64,000 nt of DNA from Psychromonas sp. psych-6C06 (GTDB lineage Bacteria; Pseudomonadota; Gammaproteobacteria; Enterobacterales; Psychromonadaceae): assembly GCF_002835465.1 (NCBI RefSeq), contig NZ_PIZM01000002.1, forward strand, positions 771,255 to 835,254, in the 5' to 3' direction. The number at the start of each line of letters is the position of its first letter. The first letter of the stretch is position 1. The notes under the pieces are model-generated. The model did no database searches. It was not told where the DNA came from and worked only from the letters and a program-made list of their open reading frames with translations. The translations under genes and the position numbers were made by a program. Positions 27,737-37,042 of the stretch are shown one piece after another.

Positions 27737-27890
27737 TGGTCACCTGAATATTTTTACTATTACCAGCAAACCATTTTTGTACGTATAAGCTTCCTACAAT
27801 CGGTGCTTGTCCTTCCTCTGGTACCTCTTTATAGCGCACGCTATTTTTGGTTTCTTTCTCTATTTCAAAATTAACTATTTTGCTACTCAT
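27720..27890 (-). CDS. Small 56-aa conserved-looking protein
   Basis: Reading the minus strand from ATG at 27890 gives an uninterrupted 56-codon frame, MSSKIVNFEIEKETKNSV to IQVTIEKKD. The start overlaps the tadA stop by 4 bp (ATGA) and the stop overlaps the following lipoprotein gene by 17 bp, and codon use matches its neighbours. The composition (charged beta-strand pattern, SLYVQKWF) looks like a small cytoplasmic protein, and similar short proteins occur in Vibrio and Shewanella relatives by memory only. Function unknown. Confidence 0.75.
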   Translation of the reverse strand: MSSKIVNFEIEKETKNSVRYKEVPEEGQAPIVGSLYVQKWFAGNSKNIQVTIEKKD

Positions 27891-28426
27891 GTTGACTCCT
27901 GAGCTAATAATGCTTTTTTAGCTGCTTTTTTCTCTCTACGACGACGCTTAAAAAAGTCACTAATTTTAGTCGCACAGAGTGCTTCATCGACCCCTGCTGT
28001 GACCTCTATTTGGTGATTTAATTGCGTGTTTTGTACTAAGTTAAACACCGACCCAGCAGCACCGGTTTTATAATCGCCAGCCCCATAAACAAGACGCTTA
28101 ATGCGCGCATGCACTAATGCACCCGCGCACATTGGGCAAGGCTCAAGGGTAACATAAAGAGTACAGTCAATAAGGCGATAATTTTCGACCACTTTACCTG
28201 CAGCGCGAATAGCCATGATTTCAGCATGTGCACATGCATCGTGATTAACAATAGAAAGGTTCCACCCCTCGGCAACGATTTGATCATCTTTCACTAAAAC
28301 CGCTCCAACAGGGATCTCGTTATTCTGCTCAGCTTTATCAGCAAGCGATAACGCATAACGCATCCATTTTTGGTCAATTTGTTGCTGGGTTGATGCTTCT
28401 GCTAGCGACGCTTTATCTTCTATCAC
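27887..28426 (-). CDS. tadA: tRNA adenosine-34 deaminase
   Basis: Converts A34 to inosine in tRNA-Arg(ACG). The 179-aa protein has the zinc deaminase signature: HAEIMAI (His67, catalytic Glu69) and PCPMCAGALVHARI (Cys97, Cys100). The start is GTG at 28426, sharing one base with the pilD stop (TAGTG). The length is slightly above the E. coli 167 aa because of a basic C-terminal tail (KRRRREKKAAKKA). Part of the ndk-pilD-tadA operon. Confidence 0.94.
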   Translation of the reverse strand: MIEDKASLAEASTQQQIDQKWMRYALSLADKAEQNNEIPVGAVLVKDDQIVAEGWNLSIVNHDACAHAEIMAIRAAGKVVENYRLIDCTLYVTLEPCPMCAGALVHARIKRLVYGAGDYKTGAAGSVFNLVQNTQLNHQIEVTAGVDEALCATKISDFFKRRRREKKAAKKALLAQEST

Positions 28427-29298
28427 TACATTACCAGCGAGTAATAAAGCTCATTTAGCTCAAAGCCATAGACTAAATAAACCCAACCCGCGATAGCTAA
28501 GTAAGGACCAAAAGGCATAGGGCGACTCTGTTTATCCTTTGAAGCGGCAATAACAGCGATACCAATAATTGCCCCCGCAAAAGAGGAAAGCAAAATAATC
28601 ATTGGCAATGCTTGCCAACCAAACCAAGCACCTAAGGCAGCCAGTAATTTAAAATCACCGTACCCCATTCCCTCTTTACCGGTCAGCAGTTTAAACGCCC
28701 AGTAAATAGACCAAAGGCTCATATAACCAAACACAGCACCTAAGACTGCATCGGTTAACCCAGTAAAAGTACCTGATATATTGATAATCAAACCAAACCA
28801 TAATAGCGGTAAAGTCAGCTGATCAGGCAATAACATCGTATCGAAATCGATGAAGGTTAAACTAATCAAAACCCAAGTAAACAGCAACGCAAATAACAAT
28901 GGCCAACCAAAGGGAATAACCATTGCGACAGCCAGTGACATAAACCCAGTAAGCAATTCAATCGTTGGGTAACGTTTACTGATTTTACAGCCACAGTGCT
29001 TACAACAGCCCTTTTGCACTAACCAACTAATCAGCGGGATATTTTCACTAGAGCCGATCAGGTGATTACATTGAGGGCAACGCGAGCGAGGCAATACAAG
29101 GTTAAAGACCTCTTCATCGGCTTTAATATTAGCTTCAGGAAAGCACTCTGCACACTCAGCCTTCCATGCACGTTCCATCATTACAGGTAAGCGGTAGATA
29201 ACAACATTTAAGAATGATCCTACCAGCACTCCCAATATGATCACCGAAGCATAAAGTAGTGCAGGCACCTGTTCCATCAACATCATAAAATCATTCAT
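28426..29298 (-). CDS. pilD: Type IV prepilin peptidase / methyltransferase
   Basis: Inner-membrane bifunctional enzyme that cleaves and N-methylates type IV prepilins and type II secretion pseudopilins. The 290-aa protein has the cytoplasmic zinc region with four Cys (CPQCN and CKHCG, about 75-105), and the two catalytic Asp motifs FIDFDTMLLPD (about 150) and GYGDFKLLAALGAW (about 210). Length is typical. The usual pilABC neighbours are absent; instead it follows ndk by 14 bp and shares a base with tadA. GspO is an equivalent name. Confidence 0.94.
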   Translation of the reverse strand: MNDFMMLMEQVPALLYASVIILGVLVGSFLNVVIYRLPVMMERAWKAECAECFPEANIKADEEVFNLVLPRSRCPQCNHLIGSSENIPLISWLVQKGCCKHCGCKISKRYPTIELLTGFMSLAVAMVIPFGWPLLFALLFTWVLISLTFIDFDTMLLPDQLTLPLLWFGLIINISGTFTGLTDAVLGAVFGYMSLWSIYWAFKLLTGKEGMGYGDFKLLAALGAWFGWQALPMIILLSSFAGAIIGIAVIAASKDKQSRPMPFGPYLAIAGWVYLVYGFELNELYYSLVM

Positions 29299-29312
29299 TA
29301 AATTTAATTACC

Positions 29313-29747
29313 TTACGCTTCAACAGGTGGACAGATTTCATCATCTGCAAAAAAATAAGCAATTTCACGTGATGCCGATTCAGGGCTATCTGATCCGTGT
29401 ACAGCATTAAAACGCATCGACGTTGCAAAATCAGCACGAATTGTACCTGGTGCAGCTTGCGCGGGATCTGTTTTACCAATCACTTCGCGGTAATGCGTTA
29501 TCGCATTTTCACCTTGTAATACTTGCACTGTTATCGGCCCTGAAGTCATAAATTCAACTAATGGCTCAAAAAACTCTTTGCCTTCATGCTCTGCATAAAA
29601 CCCTTCTGCTTGTGCTTTACTCATATGTACCATTTTGATGGCAACAGGAGTTAATCCAGCTTGTTCAAAACGGCCTAAAATAGTACCAATTAATTGTTTA
29701 CGCACTGCGTCTGGTTTAATAATCGAAAGTGTTCTTTGTAATGGCAT
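29313..29747 (-). CDS. ndk: Nucleoside diphosphate kinase
   Basis: Transfers the gamma-phosphate of ATP to nucleoside diphosphates, a cytoplasmic enzyme. The 144-aa sequence has the full NDPK signature with the phosphorylated His117 in [12 protein letters not shown], and starts [13 protein letters not shown]. Family length 140-145 aa. First gene of a transcript running into pilD. Confidence 0.97.
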   Translation of the reverse strand: MPLQRTLSIIKPDAVRKQLIGTILGRFEQAGLTPVAIKMVHMSKAQAEGFYAEHEGKEFFEPLVEFMTSGPITVQVLQGENAITHYREVIGKTDPAQAAPGTIRADFATSMRFNAVHGSDSPESASREIAYFFADDEICPPVEA

Positions 29748-29824
29748 AATAAATACTTTAAAAATGTGAATTGAAAGCGCAATATAACCAGTAAACTCAG
29801 ACTCTTCAACCGGAATATAGGCAT

Positions 29825-30703
29825 ATGAAACGGCAGCTCACACTTCCTTTAATAAGAATGATAGTCAAACCGTTATGCCTCGTGACACTGTCATTTTTCG
29901 CTGTCGTAAACACTGCAGTGGCAATATTTCCAGAGGCTTCTTCACAACTAACGTTATTCGATCAAGATTCATTAAGCTATCAAGCGACCTGCCCTAACTT
30001 GTATGTACAACCAACACCTAATACGGCGCTAACAGCTCCATTTCAACTACTTAACTGGAATATTTATAAACAACAACGTCAAAATTGGCGCACTAGTTTA
30101 AGGGAGTGGGCAATAAGTGCAGATATTATTACCCTTCAAGAAGCAAAACTATCAACTAATTTACGGAATTTTAGTGCACAAAATAACCTCTACTTTTTGC
30201 ACAACTATGCCTTTAAATACCGAGGAATGATTTATGGTGTTAATACTCTGAGTAAAGTGAAGCCACAATCATTCTGTGGCTCTTTAGAAAATGAACCGTG
30301 GATCATTATCCCTAAAGCAGGGTTGGCAAGTACATACATACTCAATAACTATGATTTACCTTTACTCGTCATTAATCTACACGGTGTTAACTTTACTTTT
30401 ACTGCACAGCCACTAAAAGAGCAATTGTCCCCCTACTTAGCTTTAATAAAACAGCACAAAGGACCCATTATTTTTAGTGGTGATTTTAATACATGGAGTG
30501 ATGCGCGTTTAGAACGCGTAGAGCAAGCTTTGATAACATTAGGGTTTTCTGAAGCGCAATTTAATGAAGATGAGCGCTTAACCGCATTTGGCTTACCACT
30601 GGATCATATATATTTTCGCGGTTTAAAAGTGATTGAAGCAAAAAGTATAGCGACAGATTCTTCAGACCATAGCCCACAATTAGTAACATTTGATCTATTA
30701 TGA
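29825..30703 (+). CDS. UPF0294/YafD-like endonuclease-exonuclease-phosphatase protein
   Basis: A 292-aa protein of the EEP superfamily that resembles E. coli YafD. The core begins about residue 70 with [14 protein letters not shown], then LQEAKL (metal-binding Glu), [31 protein letters not shown] and the closing SSDHSPQLV catalytic His motif. An N-terminal hydrophobic stretch (about 15-36) suggests an anchor or signal peptide, longer than in YafD. Substrate not known. Divergent from ndk. Confidence 0.82.
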   Translation: MKRQLTLPLIRMIVKPLCLVTLSFFAVVNTAVAIFPEASSQLTLFDQDSLSYQATCPNLYVQPTPNTALTAPFQLLNWNIYKQQRQNWRTSLREWAISADIITLQEAKLSTNLRNFSAQNNLYFLHNYAFKYRGMIYGVNTLSKVKPQSFCGSLENEPWIIIPKAGLASTYILNNYDLPLLVINLHGVNFTFTAQPLKEQLSPYLALIKQHKGPIIFSGDFNTWSDARLERVEQALITLGFSEAQFNEDERLTAFGLPLDHIYFRGLKVIEAKSIATDSSDHSPQLVTFDLL

Positions 30704-30761
30704 TTGCTTTTTAAAATATAAATAATGTATTTAAATGGGGGATGATTGAAGTAAGTAAGAA

Positions 30762-30836
30762 TGGAGCGGCACAAGAGGTTCGAACTCTTGACCCCAACCT
30801 TGGCAAGGTTGTGCTCTACCACTGAGCTAGTGCCGC
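30762..30836 (-). tRNA. tRNA-Gly (GCC), copy 3
   Basis: Complement folds as a standard cloverleaf starting GCGGCACTAGC with anticodon GCC in CTTGCCAAG and an encoded CCA end. Identical to the two other copies upstream on the same strand; last in the transcript. Confidence 0.97.
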
Positions 30837-30853
30837 ATATATTCTTTAAGTAT

Positions 30854-30917
30854 CAAGAGGAAACTCTTGACTCCAACTATTCTTGTCAAAGGTTCTTAAC
30901 AAACAGCGCTAGTGCCG
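30854..30917 (-). pseudogene. Decayed tRNA-Gly remnant
   Basis: The spacer between intact copies still matches the tRNA-Gly sequence in order: AGAGG..ACTCTTGAC, CCAACTATTCTTG, CAAAGGTT and GCTAGTGCCG, with loss of the anticodon arm and D-arm bases. It cannot fold into a tRNA. Confidence 0.7.
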
Positions 30918-30960
30918 TATATATTTTTTACTACTAAGACAACGTAAATTTTAGTAAGAA

Positions 30961-31035
30961 TGGAGCGGCACAAGAGGTTCGAACTCTTGACCCCAACCTT
31001 GGCAAGGTTGTGCTCTACCACTGAGCTAGTGCCGC
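30961..31035 (-). tRNA. tRNA-Gly (GCC), copy 2
   Basis: Identical sequence and cloverleaf to the other two, anticodon GCC, CCA encoded. Spacing between successive intact copies is 199 and 198 bp, consistent with tandem duplication of a larger unit. Confidence 0.97.
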
Positions 31036-31052
31036 ATATATTCTTTAAACAT

Positions 31053-31116
31053 CAAAAGAAAACTCTTGACTACAGCTATTCTTGTCAAAGGTTCTTAACA
31101 AACAGCGCTAGTGCCG
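31053..31116 (-). pseudogene. Decayed tRNA-Gly remnant, second
   Basis: Same decayed form as the remnant at 30854-30917 (ACTCTTGAC, CTATTCTTGTCAAAGGTT, GCGCTAGTGCCG) with a few extra changes. It shows that the duplicated unit held one intact and one broken gene. Confidence 0.7.
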
Positions 31117-31158
31117 GGTATATTCTTTAATGCTTATATTGTCTTGATATGAATAAAA

Positions 31159-31233
31159 TGGAGCGGCACAAGAGGTTCGAACTCTTGACCCCAACCTTGG
31201 CAAGGTTGTGCTCTACCACTGAGCTAGTGCCGC
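31159..31233 (-). tRNA. tRNA-Gly (GCC), copy 1
   Basis: First gene of the array in transcription order, anticodon GCC, CCA encoded, sequence identical to the others. Confidence 0.97.
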
Positions 31234-31294
31234 ATATAATGTTATTCATTACTTAGCTAAACATCTAATTGATGCCCGCTTTGTATGGGGTGGG

Positions 31295-31322
31295 ATTATA
31301 GAGAGGAGGCAAATGAATGCAA
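31295..31322 (-). promoter_or_regulatory. Sigma-70 promoter of the tRNA-Gly array
   Basis: On the minus strand TTGCAT (31322-31317) and TATAAT (31300-31295) are separated by 16 bp, with a GC-rich discriminator (CCCACCCC) as in growth-rate controlled stable RNA promoters. It lies about 60 bp before the first tRNA-Gly. Confidence 0.72.
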
Positions 31323-31403
31323 GCTTTTTTTGTGGTTTTTAGTCAATCCAAAGCTTGCTTGCTGAGTTTTTGTGCAAATAAAAGTGAGTTTGAAAAATTA
31401 ATC

Positions 31404-31940
31404 CTAAAATTTAAAAAAGTGCTCACGGTAGTGTTTCAGCTCAGAAATAGACTCTTGAATGTCCATCATTGCCATATGTGTCCCTTGTTTTTTATGGCTA
31501 GCGGTCATTTCTGGCGCCCAACGTCTCCCTAACTCTTTAATCGTGCTGACATCGATACTACGGTAATGGAAATGGGCTTCTAGCGATTTCATATAACGCA
31601 CTAAAAAGCGGCGATCTTGGCCAATACTGTTACCGCATAACGGTGAAGCGCCCGCTTCTGTCCATTTTTTTAGAAAATCTAAAGTTTGCTGTTCAGCTTG
31701 TGCACAACTAATATTGCTATTAATAACACGTTCAGTTAATCCTGATTCGCCATGATGCTTAACACACCATTCATCCATGGCATCCATCTTTTCTTTACTT
31801 TCATGAATCACGATTTCAGGCCCTTCAGCAATCACATTAAGATCGCTATCTGTTACCACAGTGGCAATTTCTATAATGGTATCAGTCTCTGGATCAAGAC
31901 CCGTCATCTCTAAATCGATCCATATTAAGTTATTATTCAT
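31404..31940 (-). CDS. orn: Oligoribonuclease
   Basis: 3'-5' exoribonuclease that degrades 2-5 nt RNAs, including pGpG from c-di-GMP turnover, so it is functionally linked to the HD-GYP proteins here. The 178-aa DEDDh-family protein has exo [12 protein letters not shown], exo [13 protein letters not shown] and the exo III H-x4-D region near [19 protein letters not shown]. coli Orn is 181 aa. Divergent from rsgA. Confidence 0.97.
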   Translation of the reverse strand: MNNNLIWIDLEMTGLDPETDTIIEIATVVTDSDLNVIAEGPEIVIHESKEKMDAMDEWCVKHHGESGLTERVINSNISCAQAEQQTLDFLKKWTEAGASPLCGNSIGQDRRFLVRYMKSLEAHFHYRSIDVSTIKELGRRWAPEMTASHKKQGTHMAMMDIQESISELKHYREHFFKF

Positions 31941-32057
31941 GCTTATTGTGATCCTTTTCTCTACGAGAGAGCGCTCTTTTGCTAAATCATTTACAAAATA
32001 TAGTATGATACTGCATTAATACAATATGTGATAGTTAAGTAATCGTTAAGGAAGCCT

Positions 32058-33098
32058 GTGGCTAAGAAGCAAAAACTCAGCAAAAATCAAGTACGTCGTG
32101 TTCAAAGTAATCATAATAAACGATTGAAAAAAAATGAGAACAAACAATGGGATGAATCTGAACTTGGTGCACAACTTGAAGGCGTCGTAATCAGCCGCTT
32201 TGGACAACATGCCGATATTGAAGACGAAAACGGTAACGTTGAACGCTGTAACTTACGTCGCGCAGTTAAATCCTTAGTTACCGGTGATAAAGTAGTATGG
32301 CGAGCAGGTAACGAATCGCATCAAGGTATCAGTGGTGTCGTGGAGGCTGTTCACCCACGCAAAACAGTACTGACACGGCCCGACTATTACGACGGTATCA
32401 AACCAATTGCGGCGAACATCGACCACATTATAATAGTTAGCTCAATTGCACCTGAGTTTTCACGCAATATTATTGATCGTTATTTAGTCGCCTGTGAAGA
32501 TATCGGCATTACCCCCATTATTGTTCTTAATAAAAGCGACCTACTTGACGATAGCTCACGTGAACTAATTGATAATGAACTACAAAGTTATCGCGATATC
32601 GGTTATAACGTACTTTATAGTTCAATGCATGGTGATGGGCTTGATAGCCTTAAATCAGTAATGAAAGACAAAGTTAATATTTTTGTTGGCCAATCAGGTG
32701 TTGGTAAAACATCCCTTTTAAATATGTTATTACCCGAAGTTGAAGCGATAACGGGCGAAATATCAGAAGGCTCTGGTTTAGGCAAACACACAACAACGAC
32801 GGCACGCTTATATCACTTTCCTGATGGTGGTGATCTCATTGATAGCCCAGGAATTCGTGAATTTTCGTTATGGCACTTGGCACCTGAACGTATCGCCAGT
32901 GGATTTATTGAGTTTAGAGAACACTTAGGCGGTTGTCGCTTTCGCGATTGTAAACATAAAATTGACCCAGGTTGCGCATTAGTGGCAGCTGTAGAAGCGG
33001 GTAAAATAGATGAAGCACGTTATCACAGCTTTATACGCATTTTAGAAACCATGGATGATGCTAAAAATGCTCGTCACCGTGATCCAAATACACACTAG
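32058..33098 (+). CDS. rsgA: Small ribosomal subunit biogenesis GTPase RsgA
   Basis: Circularly permuted GTPase acting in late 30S maturation. The 346-aa protein starts at GTG with the basic N-terminus [19 protein letters not shown], has an OB domain (about 38-100), then G4 NKSDLL (about 160) before the P-loop [12 protein letters not shown] (about 212) and G3 DSPGIREF, the permuted order. The C-terminal zinc site is seen in [18 protein letters not shown]. It is 14 bp from psd, an rsgA-psd operon common in gammaproteobacteria. Confidence 0.97.
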   Translation: MAKKQKLSKNQVRRVQSNHNKRLKKNENKQWDESELGAQLEGVVISRFGQHADIEDENGNVERCNLRRAVKSLVTGDKVVWRAGNESHQGISGVVEAVHPRKTVLTRPDYYDGIKPIAANIDHIIIVSSIAPEFSRNIIDRYLVACEDIGITPIIVLNKSDLLDDSSRELIDNELQSYRDIGYNVLYSSMHGDGLDSLKSVMKDKVNIFVGQSGVGKTSLLNMLLPEVEAITGEISEGSGLGKHTTTTARLYHFPDGGDLIDSPGIREFSLWHLAPERIASGFIEFREHLGGCRFRDCKHKIDPGCALVAAVEAGKIDEARYHSFIRILETMDDAKNARHRDPNTH

Positions 33099-33112
33099 AG
33101 ATAGAGAATAAC

Positions 33113-33955
33113 ATGATCGATCAATTTAAAATTATTGGACAATACATTTTACCTAAACACCTTTTGTCGCGTTTAACAGGGAAATTAGCTGCAGCCAAAG
33201 CAGGTAAACTCACCACTTTTTTAATTAAGCAATTTATTGCTAAATACAAAATTAATATGAGTGAAGCCAAACATCCAGAGCCAGAGTACTTTGAAACCTT
33301 TAATGATTTTTTCACGCGTGAACTTAAGCAAGATGCACGTACTATTATTGAAGGTGACAGTAACCTTGCTACACCTGTAGATGGCAAAGTAAGCCAACAG
33401 GGAGATATTAAAGAGGGGCGTATTTTCCAAGCAAAAGGACACGACTTTAGTTTGCGCGAGTTATTAGGTGGGCGTGATGATATTGCAGCACCTTTTGATG
33501 AAGGGATCTTCTCAACCGTTTATTTAGCACCGAAAGACTATCACCGCATCCATATGCCTATTACCGGTAAATTAGAGCAGATGATCTTTATTCCAGGTGA
33601 TCTTTTTTCTGTAAATCCATTAACCGCAGAAAATGTGCCTAACCTCTTTGCGCGCAATGAACGTGCTGTTGCCATTTTCTCAACAGCTGTCGGCCCAATG
33701 GCAATGGTTTTAGTGGGGGCAACTATCGTCGCGAGTATTGAAACTGTCTGGGCTGGTACATTAAAGGGCAAAGATATTCAATATTGGGATTATAAAGACC
33801 AAGATATAACCCTTGAAAAAGGCGCAGAGATGGGGCGCTTTAAACTTGGCAGTACTATCGTGGCTTTATTTCCTAAGGGCAGTATCGACTTTGCAACAGA
33901 ACTCGAAGCAGGTTCGGTAACACGTTTAGGTGAGCTATTTGCTACTGTAAAATAA
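33113..33955 (+). CDS. psd: Phosphatidylserine decarboxylase proenzyme
   Basis: Membrane-associated enzyme that makes phosphatidylethanolamine. The 280-aa proenzyme has the self-cleavage motif LGST (about 245-248 in [11 protein letters not shown]), where Ser becomes the pyruvoyl group of the small alpha chain. Conserved [17 protein letters not shown] and [10 protein letters not shown] are present. Length fits the class (E. coli 322 has a longer tail). Cotranscribed with rsgA and followed by a terminator. Confidence 0.97.
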   Translation: MIDQFKIIGQYILPKHLLSRLTGKLAAAKAGKLTTFLIKQFIAKYKINMSEAKHPEPEYFETFNDFFTRELKQDARTIIEGDSNLATPVDGKVSQQGDIKEGRIFQAKGHDFSLRELLGGRDDIAAPFDEGIFSTVYLAPKDYHRIHMPITGKLEQMIFIPGDLFSVNPLTAENVPNLFARNERAVAIFSTAVGPMAMVLVGATIVASIETVWAGTLKGKDIQYWDYKDQDITLEKGAEMGRFKLGSTIVALFPKGSIDFATELEAGSVTRLGELFATVK

Positions 33956-33989
33956 AGTAATGAAATAAAAATAACACTCATCGATATCC

Positions 33990-34016
33990 AGAGGGGAATT
34001 CAACGCCCCCTCTTTT
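33990..34016 (+). terminator. Rho-independent terminator of rsgA-psd
   Basis: Stem AGAGGGG/CCCCTCT (33990-33996 and 34007-34013) with a 10-base loop, followed by TTT. Confidence 0.8.
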
Positions 34017-34055
34017 AACTCTCTATCGCTAAACACAAAGAGTATTAGCCACCCT

Positions 34056-35588
34056 ATGACACAACCATTATCTGCAGCACAATATTTAAAAAAGATTCTT
34101 TTAGCGCCTGTTTACGAAGCGGCTATCGAAACGCCTTTACAGCCAATGAATAAACTTTCTCAACGCTTGAATAATCACATACTCTTAAAACGTGAAGACA
34201 GGCAGCCAGTTCACTCTTTTAAATTACGTGGTGCTTATAATAAATTAGCCAACCTTTCTGATGCACAAAAACAGTGCGGTGTCATTGCAGCCTCGGCAGG
34301 TAATCATGCACAAGGTGTAGCGATGTCAGCCCAAAAAATGGGAATTAAAGCAACTATCGTGATGCCTAAAACCACACCAGATATCAAAGTCAGCTCCGTA
34401 CGCGCCTTTGGTGCAAGCGTGGTGTTACACGGCGATAGCTTTGATGCTGCCAGTCAACATAGCCAACACCTTGCCCAACTGCACAATTACACCCCCATGC
34501 ATCCTTTTGACGACAGTGATGTAATCGCTGGCCAAGGTACTATAGGCAAAGAGTTAATACAGCAAAATGCCCACCTTGATAAAATTTTTGTTCCTGTCGG
34601 TGGCGGTGGTTTAGCGGCCGGAATTGCTGTTTACATTAAACAACTCCTTCCACACATCAAAATAATTGCCGTTGAGCCCGAAGACGCGGCTTGCTTAAAA
34701 GTCGCACTCGACCATGGTGGCCCGATCACCTTAAGCCGTGTTGGTCTTTTTGCAGATGGCGTCGCGGTAAAAACCATCGGTACTGAAACCTTCCGTTTAT
34801 GTCAGCAATATATAGATGAAGTGATCACCGTCAGTAGCGATGAAATATGTGCAGCCGTAAAAGATATTTTTGAAGATACTCGCGCAATTGCAGAGCCCGC
34901 TGGCGCACTTTCTATTGCAGGATTAAAAAAATACAGTCAACAACATCAACTTGAAGGTGAACAACTCGGTGCCATTTTAAGCGGTGCAAACGTTAACTTT
35001 CATGGTTTGCGTTATGTTTCAGAACGCTGCGAATTAGGTGAGCAGAAAGAAAGTATTATTGCTGTGACAATTCCCGAAAAACAGGGAGCCTTCTTAGATT
35101 TCTGTAATGAACTAGATAGCCGTGCGATCACTGAATTTAACTACCGCTTTAATTCACGTAAAGAAGCCAATATATTTGTCGGCATTCGCACACCAGAAGG
35201 AGCTTCAGAGCTATTAGAACTAACCGATAAACTTATTGAAAAAGGTTATGCCGTTGCCGACTTGAGCCATGATGAAGTGGCAAAATTACATTTACGCTAC
35301 ATGGTTGGTGGCGCGCCTGTTGAACACCTGAAAGAGCGCTTGTATAGTTTTGAATTTCCAGAGCATCCCAACGCCCTACTTAAATTTTTGAATATGCTTG
35401 GCACTCATGCCAATATTACCCTCTTTCATTATCGTAATCATGGCGCGGCTTACGGGCAGGTATTAGCAGGGTTTGAGATTGAAAATAATGATGTTACCGC
35501 ATTCACCGAATACTTAAACGCACTCGGTTATAACTATAAAGATGAAACTGATAACCAAGCATACCGCTTCTTCTTATCAAATAAGTAA
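34056..35588 (+). CDS. ilvA: Threonine ammonia-lyase, biosynthetic
   Basis: PLP enzyme that makes 2-oxobutanoate from threonine, the first step of isoleucine synthesis. The 510-aa length matches the biosynthetic long form. The PLP Lys56 is in HSFKLRGAYN, and the PLP phosphate loop is GGGGLAAG; the C-terminal region (about 325-510) holds two ACT-like regulatory domains (ITEFNYRFNSRKEANIFVG and ITLFHYRNHGAAYG) for isoleucine feedback. No other ilv gene is nearby. Confidence 0.97.
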   Translation: MTQPLSAAQYLKKILLAPVYEAAIETPLQPMNKLSQRLNNHILLKREDRQPVHSFKLRGAYNKLANLSDAQKQCGVIAASAGNHAQGVAMSAQKMGIKATIVMPKTTPDIKVSSVRAFGASVVLHGDSFDAASQHSQHLAQLHNYTPMHPFDDSDVIAGQGTIGKELIQQNAHLDKIFVPVGGGGLAAGIAVYIKQLLPHIKIIAVEPEDAACLKVALDHGGPITLSRVGLFADGVAVKTIGTETFRLCQQYIDEVITVSSDEICAAVKDIFEDTRAIAEPAGALSIAGLKKYSQQHQLEGEQLGAILSGANVNFHGLRYVSERCELGEQKESIIAVTIPEKQGAFLDFCNELDSRAITEFNYRFNSRKEANIFVGIRTPEGASELLELTDKLIEKGYAVADLSHDEVAKLHLRYMVGGAPVEHLKERLYSFEFPEHPNALLKFLNMLGTHANITLFHYRNHGAAYGQVLAGFEIENNDVTAFTEYLNALGYNYKDETDNQAYRFFLSNK

Positions 35589-35605
35589 TAGGAATAAAGT
35601 CACCG

Positions 35606-36667
35606 ATGATCCCGAGTAAACGCATAAACCGTCTTTTTAGACGTTTTGCACGCCGCATGAGTTGGCCTGCAATGTTCACTTTAGTAGTCGCACAAGCACT
35701 GATCACCTATCTACTGTTTTATCTAGCGGGCGAACATGAGTTAGTAAGCCACCCATTGCAGTTTATCTATTACAATATGGTGGTCGTCTCAACAGTTGGT
35801 TTTGGTGATTTTAGCCCCGTTACCCACGCAGGAAGATTAATTGTTTCCTTTTGGCAGATCCCATCTGGCTTAATTATCTTTGCCTCTTTTATTGGTAAAG
35901 TAACCCAACTCTTTATAAACATAGCGAGAAGAAATATGAACGGCACCAATGACTTTTACCATTACGATGATCACATCTTGCTATTATGCTGGGATGACCA
36001 TTCAACAAGACAAATAGTGAAGCTCATTCTTGGTGATAAAAAACGTCAGAAACGACAAATTTTACTCTGTGTTACTGATGATATTAAAAATCCTTTTCCA
36101 GATAATATGGATGTTTCCTTTGCAAGGTTACGCACTTTTTCCGATAAAAAGGAATTAGACAGGGTAGCAATCAGTAAGGCTAAAAGGATTATTGTCGATG
36201 GGAAATCAGATGATGAGACGCTTTCAATTGCACTCAGCATTGCCACCTTTGCCGCGAAAGATGCCAATATTTCTGCGCATTTCTTTGATAAAACCAAAGC
36301 GCAATTGCTTAAAATGCACTGCCCACATATCGAGTGTAGCATCGATAACAGTGCCAAAATGATGGTACGTAGCATGCAAGATCCAGGTTCAAGTCAAGTT
36401 ACTGAACAGCTTTTATCTACTTTAAGTGGAGCAACGCTGTACTGCTTACAACTCCCTGAACTTGATAAAGAGCTCACCTTTGGAACCCTCTTTAATAACC
36501 TAAAAGAAAATTATCAAATGACATTAATCGGGCTTAGTTACTTTAAAAATGGCGATGATATGCAACTTAACCCTGCTTTGGATCTGCCTATAAAAAATGG
36601 ATGTTATCTTCATTATATCGCCCATGAACGTATTGATGCCGAAGCTATTAGCTGGCAGAGCATTTAG
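35606..36667 (+). CDS. Two-helix potassium channel with RCK-like cytoplasmic domain
   Basis: Inner-membrane channel subunit, 353 aa. Two membrane helices (about 21-39 and 76-98) flank a pore loop with the selectivity filter TVGFGD (about residues 63-68). The cytoplasmic part (about 110-345) resembles a nucleotide-binding RCK/TrkA_N domain (ILLLCWDDHSTRQIV) without the classic GxGxxG, as in Kch-like channels. The GFG variant of GYG is common in bacteria. 17 bp after ilvA, so possibly cotranscribed. Ligand unknown. Confidence 0.85.
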   Translation: MIPSKRINRLFRRFARRMSWPAMFTLVVAQALITYLLFYLAGEHELVSHPLQFIYYNMVVVSTVGFGDFSPVTHAGRLIVSFWQIPSGLIIFASFIGKVTQLFINIARRNMNGTNDFYHYDDHILLLCWDDHSTRQIVKLILGDKKRQKRQILLCVTDDIKNPFPDNMDVSFARLRTFSDKKELDRVAISKAKRIIVDGKSDDETLSIALSIATFAAKDANISAHFFDKTKAQLLKMHCPHIECSIDNSAKMMVRSMQDPGSSQVTEQLLSTLSGATLYCLQLPELDKELTFGTLFNNLKENYQMTLIGLSYFKNGDDMQLNPALDLPIKNGCYLHYIAHERIDAEAISWQSI

Positions 36668-37042
36668 CCGTAGACAATGGAATTAAGTATGCGTTCTACA
36701 TTTTGCGCAGTAAAAGTGACTTAACTTAAGGTCAAATTAGACGTCAATACTTGTTTCCTTTTCGAAAACCTCAACGAAGCGATACAATACCGTTATTTCC
36801 GCGAATTTCGGCGTTAAACCATCTACCAATAACCAGTTATTACGACGATAATTTGCCTTGAACTACGCAAAACTAACGGCACTGTTTTATAAAAGTAGCA
36901 ACATCATGATTTTAAAAGCCATCACGCTTCGATTTACCAGAATTGAGTTAAAATAAGCTACTGATTTATTATCAATAATATCTATTTTTGTTTTTTTAGT
37001 TAGAATTAAAACTAATTTAACATTCCTGCAACGTGAGTATTT
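36668..37042. repeat. Intergenic gap holding two eroded fragments of the 159-bp element
   Basis: About 36681-36788 aligns with the left half of the element in one orientation (TTTTGCGCAGTAAAA, GACTTAACTTAAGG, TTCGAAAACCTCAACGAAGCGATA), and about 36791-36880 aligns in the opposite orientation (GCGTTAAACC, CAATAACCA, TTGCCTTGAACTA). Neither has both ends. No gene or RNA is seen in the remaining AT-rich part, which must contain the promoter of the following operon. Confidence 0.5.

Noticed and set aside
30762..31233. Regular repeats that might be taken for a CRISPR array
   Set aside because: The 75-bp repeated units fold as tRNA-Gly with encoded CCA, and the spacers are decayed tRNA copies.
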